Below are positions 60,678 to 64,000 of a DNA stretch of 64,000 nt, one piece after another (within the stretch, counting starts at the first letter, position 1; the number at the start of each line of letters is the position of its first letter). The position numbers and the translations under genes were made by a program. The DNA lies in contig NZ_NMTR01000011.1 in NCBI RefSeq assembly GCF_002549775.1, positions 1 to 64,000 on the forward strand, given 5' to 3'. The notes below the pieces were generated by a model. The model was given only the letters and a program-made list of their open reading frames with translations. It was not told where the DNA came from and did not search any database. This DNA is from Faecalibacterium langellae. Its GTDB lineage: Bacteria > Bacillota > Clostridia > Oscillospirales > Ruminococcaceae.

Positions 60678-60699
60678 CTCCTTCCGTCATCGCTGCTCG

Positions 60700-60935
60700 A
60701 TGCCACTGCTCCCCTTTTTGTCACTCGCGTGACATCTGTTCCTCTCTTTGTCACCTGCAGTGACATTTCTCCCCGGCGCGGGGAGAATCTGTCCCGACCG
60801 GGGGAAGTCTTTCCTCTCAGGGGGCTTCTATTGCAAAACCGAATAGCTTTCCCTCTTATGGTCAAAAAGCTCCCCCTTTCGGGGGAGCTGCCGAGCGAAT
60901 GCGAGGCTGAGAGGGTTCACAACATCAAGGAGAAC
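60700..60935. repeat. Small palindromes between alaX and trmB
   Basis: TGTCAC-TCGC-GTGACA (60719-60734) and TGTCAC-CTGCA-GTGACA (60750-60766) are tandem palindromes with similar flanks; GGGAG-type and AGCTCCCCC / GGGGGAGCT (60880-60900) hairpins follow. The trmB ribosome binding site comes after. No gene. Confidence 0.6.
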
Positions 60936-60943
60936 AACAAACT

Positions 60944-61714
60944 ATGAGAATGCGTTTCAAACCCTATGCCCACGACGAGCTGATGGCAGCCGACTTCCAT
61001 GTGCACGAGCCGCTGATCTGGGGCGGCAGGTGGCACGCCCAGTACGCCCGCCCGGAGCAGCCCTTCGTGCTGGAGCTGGGCTGCGGCAAAGGCGGCTTCA
61101 TCTCCCAGCTGGCCTGCGCCCACCCGGAGAACAACTACCTCGGCATCGACATCACCGACAAGGTGCTCATCCTCGCCAAGCGCAAGATCGAAGCCGCCTA
61201 TCAAGCCGCGAACCGCCCCATCGACAACGTCAAGATCATGAGCACCGACATCGAGCGCATCAAGGGCGTCATCACCGCCGAGGACGAAGTCAGCCGCATC
61301 TACATCAACTTCTGCAACCCGTGGAGCAAGAACGGCTCCTCCCACAAGCACCGCCTCACCTACCCGCGCCAGCTCATCAACTACCGCGAGTTTTTGAAGG
61401 ACGGCGGCGAAATTTATTTCAAGACCGACGACGACGACCTGTTCCGCGACAGTCTGGAGTACTTCCCCGCTTCCGGCTACGACATCGAGTGGATGACCTT
61501 TGACCTGCACGAGAACGAGCCGGCGTGGAACATCCGCACCGAGCACGAAGGCATGTTCACCGAAATGGGCATCAAGATCAAGGCCCTGATCGCCCGCAAG
61601 AACCCGGACCCCGCCAGCGTGACCTGGATCGAACCCAAGGTGCTCAAGCGGCAGGCCCGCGAAGCCGCCGAGGCTGCCGCCAAAGCCGCACAGGAAGGCG
61701 AAGCCCATGAATGA
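60944..61714 (+). CDS. trmB: tRNA (guanine-N7-)-methyltransferase
   Basis: Makes m7G46 in tRNA. 256 residues with the TrmB pattern: FVLELGCGKGGFISQLA (SAM site), NNYLGIDITDKVLILA, IYINFCNPWSKNGSSHKHRLTYPRQL and EIYFKTDDDDLF. The canonical P-D-P-W-P-K reads CNPWSK. The C-terminal ~30 residues are an Ala/Glu-rich extension. AAGGAG precedes ATG 60944. A 59-codon gene overlaps its 3' end. Confidence 0.94.
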   Translation: MRMRFKPYAHDELMAADFHVHEPLIWGGRWHAQYARPEQPFVLELGCGKGGFISQLACAHPENNYLGIDITDKVLILAKRKIEAAYQAANRPIDNVKIMSTDIERIKGVITAEDEVSRIYINFCNPWSKNGSSHKHRLTYPRQLINYREFLKDGGEIYFKTDDDDLFRDSLEYFPASGYDIEWMTFDLHENEPAWNIRTEHEGMFTEMGIKIKALIARKNPDPASVTWIEPKVLKRQAREAAEAAAKAAQEGEAHE

Positions 61715-61886
61715 CCCCTGCGAAGTCTGCCTGAACAACGTGCAGGACGAATACGGCAGCTATTACTGCGCCGAGGGCGGCTCCCTGGACGAGGACGAGA
61801 TGGCACGCTATCTCTCCCACGCAACCGCCGCCTGCCCGTTCTTTGAACCGGGCGATGAATACAAAATTGTAAACAAGCAGATCTGA
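61707..61886 (+). CDS. Small Cys-containing protein (DUF6472-like)
   Basis: 59 residues starting MNDPCEVCLNNVQDEYGSYY and containing LDEDEMARYLSH and CPFFEPGDEYKIVNKQ. Four Cys (CEVC, YYC, ACPFF) could bind zinc. It resembles a short Clostridia family that I know as DUF6472; function unknown. It overlaps the end of trmB by eight bases in another frame, so translation is probably coupled. Confidence 0.78.
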   Translation: MNDPCEVCLNNVQDEYGSYYCAEGGSLDEDEMARYLSHATAACPFFEPGDEYKIVNKQI

Positions 61887-61901
61887 CAAAAGCAGTCATC
61901 C

Positions 61902-61979
61902 CGCCCTCTCAGTCTCGCTTCGCTCGACAGCTCTCCCGAAGGGAGAGGTGGCATTGCGTCAGCAATGACGGAGAAGGCG
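61902..61979. repeat. 78-bp palindromic element with terminal inverted repeats
   Basis: CGCCCTCTC at one end and GAGAAGGCG at the other (one mismatch), with an inner AGCTCTCCC / GGGAGAGGT hairpin. Sister of the 81-bp element at 25991-26071. Confidence 0.75.
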
Positions 61980-62004
61980 AGGAACTTAAAGTTGGAGGTA
62001 TTTT

Positions 62005-63087
62005 ATGCTTTCCTTTCTGACGGACACCGTGGTATTCGGTTTTTCGCTGTACCACATCCTGGCGTACTTCCTGATCTACTCCTGCATCGGCTGGTGTCTG
62101 GAGGTCATCTACGCCGCCGCCACCACCGGCCAGCTGGTGAACCGCGGCTTTCTCAACGGCCCGGTGTGCCCCATCTACGGTTTTGGCATGATTTTGGTAC
62201 TGTTCCTGCTCACCCCGCTGCAGGGCAGCATCCTGCTGCTGTACATCGGCGGCGTCATCCTGCCCAGCGCCCTGGAACTGGTGGGCGGCTGGCTGCTGTA
62301 TAAGGTCTACCACACCCGCTGGTGGGACTACAGCGACTTCCCCTTCAACATCGGCGGCTACATCTGCCTGGAATTCTGCCTGCTGTGGGGCGTGGGCACG
62401 CTGGTGGTCATGCGCATCGTCCACCCGGTCATTGCCAGCTTTGTGGATATGATCCCGCCCTTCGCCGGGCTTGTGCTCATGTGCGTGCTCTACGCCGTGT
62501 ATGCGGCCGATGTGGTGGTCACTGCCTTTGCGGCATCCGGCCTTTCCAAGACGCTGGACGCCATGGAACAGCTGGCAGACAGCATCCACGCCGTGAGCGA
62601 CGCCATGACCCAGCTGCTGGGCATCACCACCCTGACTGCCGACCAGAAGCTGGACGAGCAGCGCCTGCAGCTCAAGCTGGCCGCCGCCGAGGCCCGCGAC
62701 GCTGCGCCGGAAAAGCGCAGCCTGCGTGAGACCATGGCCGCCGTCCGCGCCAAGACCGACGAGGCCATGGACGCCGCCAAGCACGCTTCGGAGATCGCCA
62801 AGCTCAACGCGGCCGAAGCCGCCAAGGCTGCCCAGCTGGCCGCCAAGGGCACGGCCGAGCGCGCCGCCGAACTGCTGAAGCTGGAACAGCTGGCCGCAGA
62901 GCTGCAGGCCCGCAGCGACGAGATGCAGGCCCAACTGCTGCGCACGCCCCGCATCATCGGACCGCGCCGCATGATCCGCGCCTTCCCGGACCTGAAGCAC
63001 GGCGTGAAAAACACCAGCCTGAAGTCGCTGCGCCAGCTCCTTGCCAAGAAAGACGAGGACCCGCAGGACACCGACAAACAGGCCTGA
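62005..63087 (+). CDS. Putative ABC-transporter-type membrane protein (CmpB/DUF1113 family)
   Basis: 360 residues. The N-terminal ~190 residues hold five or six helices with the family block YSCIGWCLEVIYAAATTGQLVNRGFLNGPVCPIYGFG. The C-terminal ~170 residues are an Ala/Glu/Lys-rich, coiled-coil-like cytoplasmic region ending in a basic tail (IIGPRRMIRAFPDLKHGVKNTSLKSLRQLL). No ATPase is nearby; function unestablished. TTGGAGG precedes the start. Confidence 0.88.
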   Translation: MLSFLTDTVVFGFSLYHILAYFLIYSCIGWCLEVIYAAATTGQLVNRGFLNGPVCPIYGFGMILVLFLLTPLQGSILLLYIGGVILPSALELVGGWLLYKVYHTRWWDYSDFPFNIGGYICLEFCLLWGVGTLVVMRIVHPVIASFVDMIPPFAGLVLMCVLYAVYAADVVVTAFAASGLSKTLDAMEQLADSIHAVSDAMTQLLGITTLTADQKLDEQRLQLKLAAAEARDAAPEKRSLRETMAAVRAKTDEAMDAAKHASEIAKLNAAEAAKAAQLAAKGTAERAAELLKLEQLAAELQARSDEMQAQLLRTPRIIGPRRMIRAFPDLKHGVKNTSLKSLRQLLAKKDEDPQDTDKQA

Positions 63088-63095
63088 CCCGCACG

Positions 63096-63140
63096 CAAAA
63101 AAGCAGCCGTTCCCCGGCCGGGGAACGGCTGCTTTTGATT
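63096..63140. terminator. Bidirectional terminator
   Basis: Perfect palindrome AGCAGCCGTTCCCCGG / CCGGGGAACGGCTGCT with A and T runs, between two convergent genes. Confidence 0.93.
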
Positions 63141-63150
63141 TTTGCTGCTC

Positions 63151-64000
63151 TTACTGCCAGAGATCTTCCGGGTACTGGCCTTCGGCGGTCTTGCGGGCAA
63201 TGGCCTGCACCACCAGCGGCTTATCCTCGCGGTAGGTCACGCCGTACCATTTATCGGTGCTGCGCAGCACCTGAATTTTTGCCTTGCCTTCTTCGATGAG
63301 TTCCGTCACCACAAGCGGCAGGAAATACTCGCACTTGAGCGGATTTTTCGGCAGGTTCTCGGTCAGCCAGCCTGCAAAGCGCTGCTCGGCTTCATCCAGG
63401 AAGCTGCGGCCGAAGCCCCACAGGTTCATGCTCACAGGCGTCTCGCCGGGCAGGTCGGTCCAGCTTGCGCCGCCATCCTCGGTGTAGTGCACGCCGCCCT
63501 CGTAAGTCTCGATGCGGGTGCGCTCGGTGACGCTGTGCAAAGTGCCATCGGGGTTGGTGACGCACACGCCGCGGGCCACGCTGCCGTTTTCGGACACGGT
63601 GTTTTTGAGCAGGTAGCTCACCATACAGTAGTCGTAGAAATCGCCGTCCTCGTGGGTGGACAGGTAATCGTACATCACCCGGAAGGCCTCGGGGCCGTAG
63701 TAGTCGTCGGCGTTGATGACCGCGAACGGACCGTCGATGAGGTCCTTTGCTGCCAGCACGGCGTGGCAGGTGCCCCAGGGCTTGACGCGCCCCTCCGGGA
63801 TGGCAAAGCCTGCGGGCAGTTCGTCCAGCTGCTGGAAGGCGTATTTCACGTTCATAGCCTTGGACACGCGGTCGCCGATGGCGGCCTTGAACGCCGCCTC
63901 GATCTCATGCTTGATGACGAAGATCACCGTCTCAAAGCCTGCGCGGCGGGCGTCGTAGAGCGAATAGTCCACGATGACCTGGCCGTTCGGGCCCACCGGG
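63151..64000 (-). CDS. Nucleotidyltransferase family protein (partial, 5' end outside window)
   Basis: At least 283 residues, beginning inside the gene at the right edge (VGPNGQVIVDYSLYDARRAGFE). The GT-A-like fold is visible: VIFVIKHEIEAAF, KPWGTCHAVLAAKDLIDGPFAVINADDYYGPEAF, then SMNLWGFGRSFLDEAEQRF. This resembles NTP_transferase enzymes that activate sugar-1-phosphates. The N-terminal G-x-G-x-R nucleotide motif would lie beyond 64000. Substrate not determinable. Confidence 0.85.
   Translation of the reverse strand, partial: PVGPNGQVIVDYSLYDARRAGFETVIFVIKHEIEAAFKAAIGDRVSKAMNVKYAFQQLDELPAGFAIPEGRVKPWGTCHAVLAAKDLIDGPFAVINADDYYGPEAFRVMYDYLSTHEDGDFYDYCMVSYLLKNTVSENGSVARGVCVTNPDGTLHSVTERTRIETYEGGVHYTEDGGASWTDLPGETPVSMNLWGFGRSFLDEAEQRFAGWLTENLPKNPLKCEYFLPLVVTELIEEGKAKIQVLRSTDKWYGVTYREDKPLVVQAIARKTAEGQYPEDLWQ

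Overview
The window looks like chromosomal DNA of a GC-rich, strictly anaerobic Clostridia bacterium, most like the Faecalibacterium branch of the Oscillospiraceae. This is inferred from the protein repertoire: anaerobic NrdD/NrdG, Opp peptide uptake, an LPQTG surface protein, a glycine riboswitch, fermentative serine and cysteine deaminases and Rnf-related proteins. Base composition and AGGAGG-type ribosome binding sites agree. I count 56 protein genes (one cut by the right edge), one tRNA, one glycine riboswitch, a strong 200-nt structured RNA candidate, and several families of dispersed palindromic repeats. There is no phage, insertion sequence with a transposase, or CRISPR array.

Layout. 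1-746: tandem minus-strand promoters, probably of an rRNA operon lying outside the window, then the nrd control region. 747-3647: nrdD-nrdG. 3725-10141: recQ (minus), a glycosyltransferase, a CPA2-type antiporter, an AbrB-like regulator with an alpha/beta hydrolase. 10419-12644: LPQTG surface protein. 12725-18220 (minus): flippase, YgjP-like metalloprotease, EamA permease and lipoprotein in one operon; a GHL10-type hydrolase with a membrane protein in another. 18844-18917: tRNA-Met(CAT). 18982-24930 (minus): complete oppABCDF. 25358-34485 (minus): lipoprotein, rny with a structured leader RNA, a LysR-phosphatase fusion, nagB, sdaAB-sdaAA, and a glycine-riboswitch-controlled AGCS symporter. 34921-39574: divergent LCP-like protein, a MocR/PdxR-like regulator divergent from an ECF S component, and a MATE exporter. 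39625-48031 (minus): rlmA-like, DEAD-box helicase, DUF1015, DUF4015, RnfA/E/D-like proteins, rpe. 48698-50916: two-component pair. 51135-52106: BspA-like Tat lipoprotein divergent from a small XRE regulator. 52173-64000: cysteine desulfidase-like, ychF-mtnN, a small helical protein, degenerate GGDEF, malQ, alaX, trmB with a tiny Cys-rich gene, CmpB-like membrane protein, and a truncated nucleotidyltransferase.

How it works together. Peptides taken up by Opp can feed serine and cysteine deamination (SdaAB, CyuA-like) and glycine handling (riboswitch plus AGCS). NagB and MalQ feed amino-sugars and alpha-glucans into glycolysis, and Rpe links to the pentose phosphate route. RNA care is prominent (rny, DEAD-box helicase, rlmA, trmB, alaX, ychF).

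Most unusual items: (1) an RnfD-E-A membrane trio in which the flavin-attachment motif and nearly all expected Fe-S cysteines are missing, with no rnfC/G/B beside it; (2) a single ORF fusing a LysR regulator to a HC(X5)R protein phosphatase; (3) a repeat family with two hairpins whose stems vary compensatorily between copies, one copy arranged as an inverted-repeat (MITE-like) element; (4) an array of small hairpins separated by ATGATGT and, on the other side of a terminator, ACATCAT; (5) a PdxR-like regulator whose PLP lysine is Arg.
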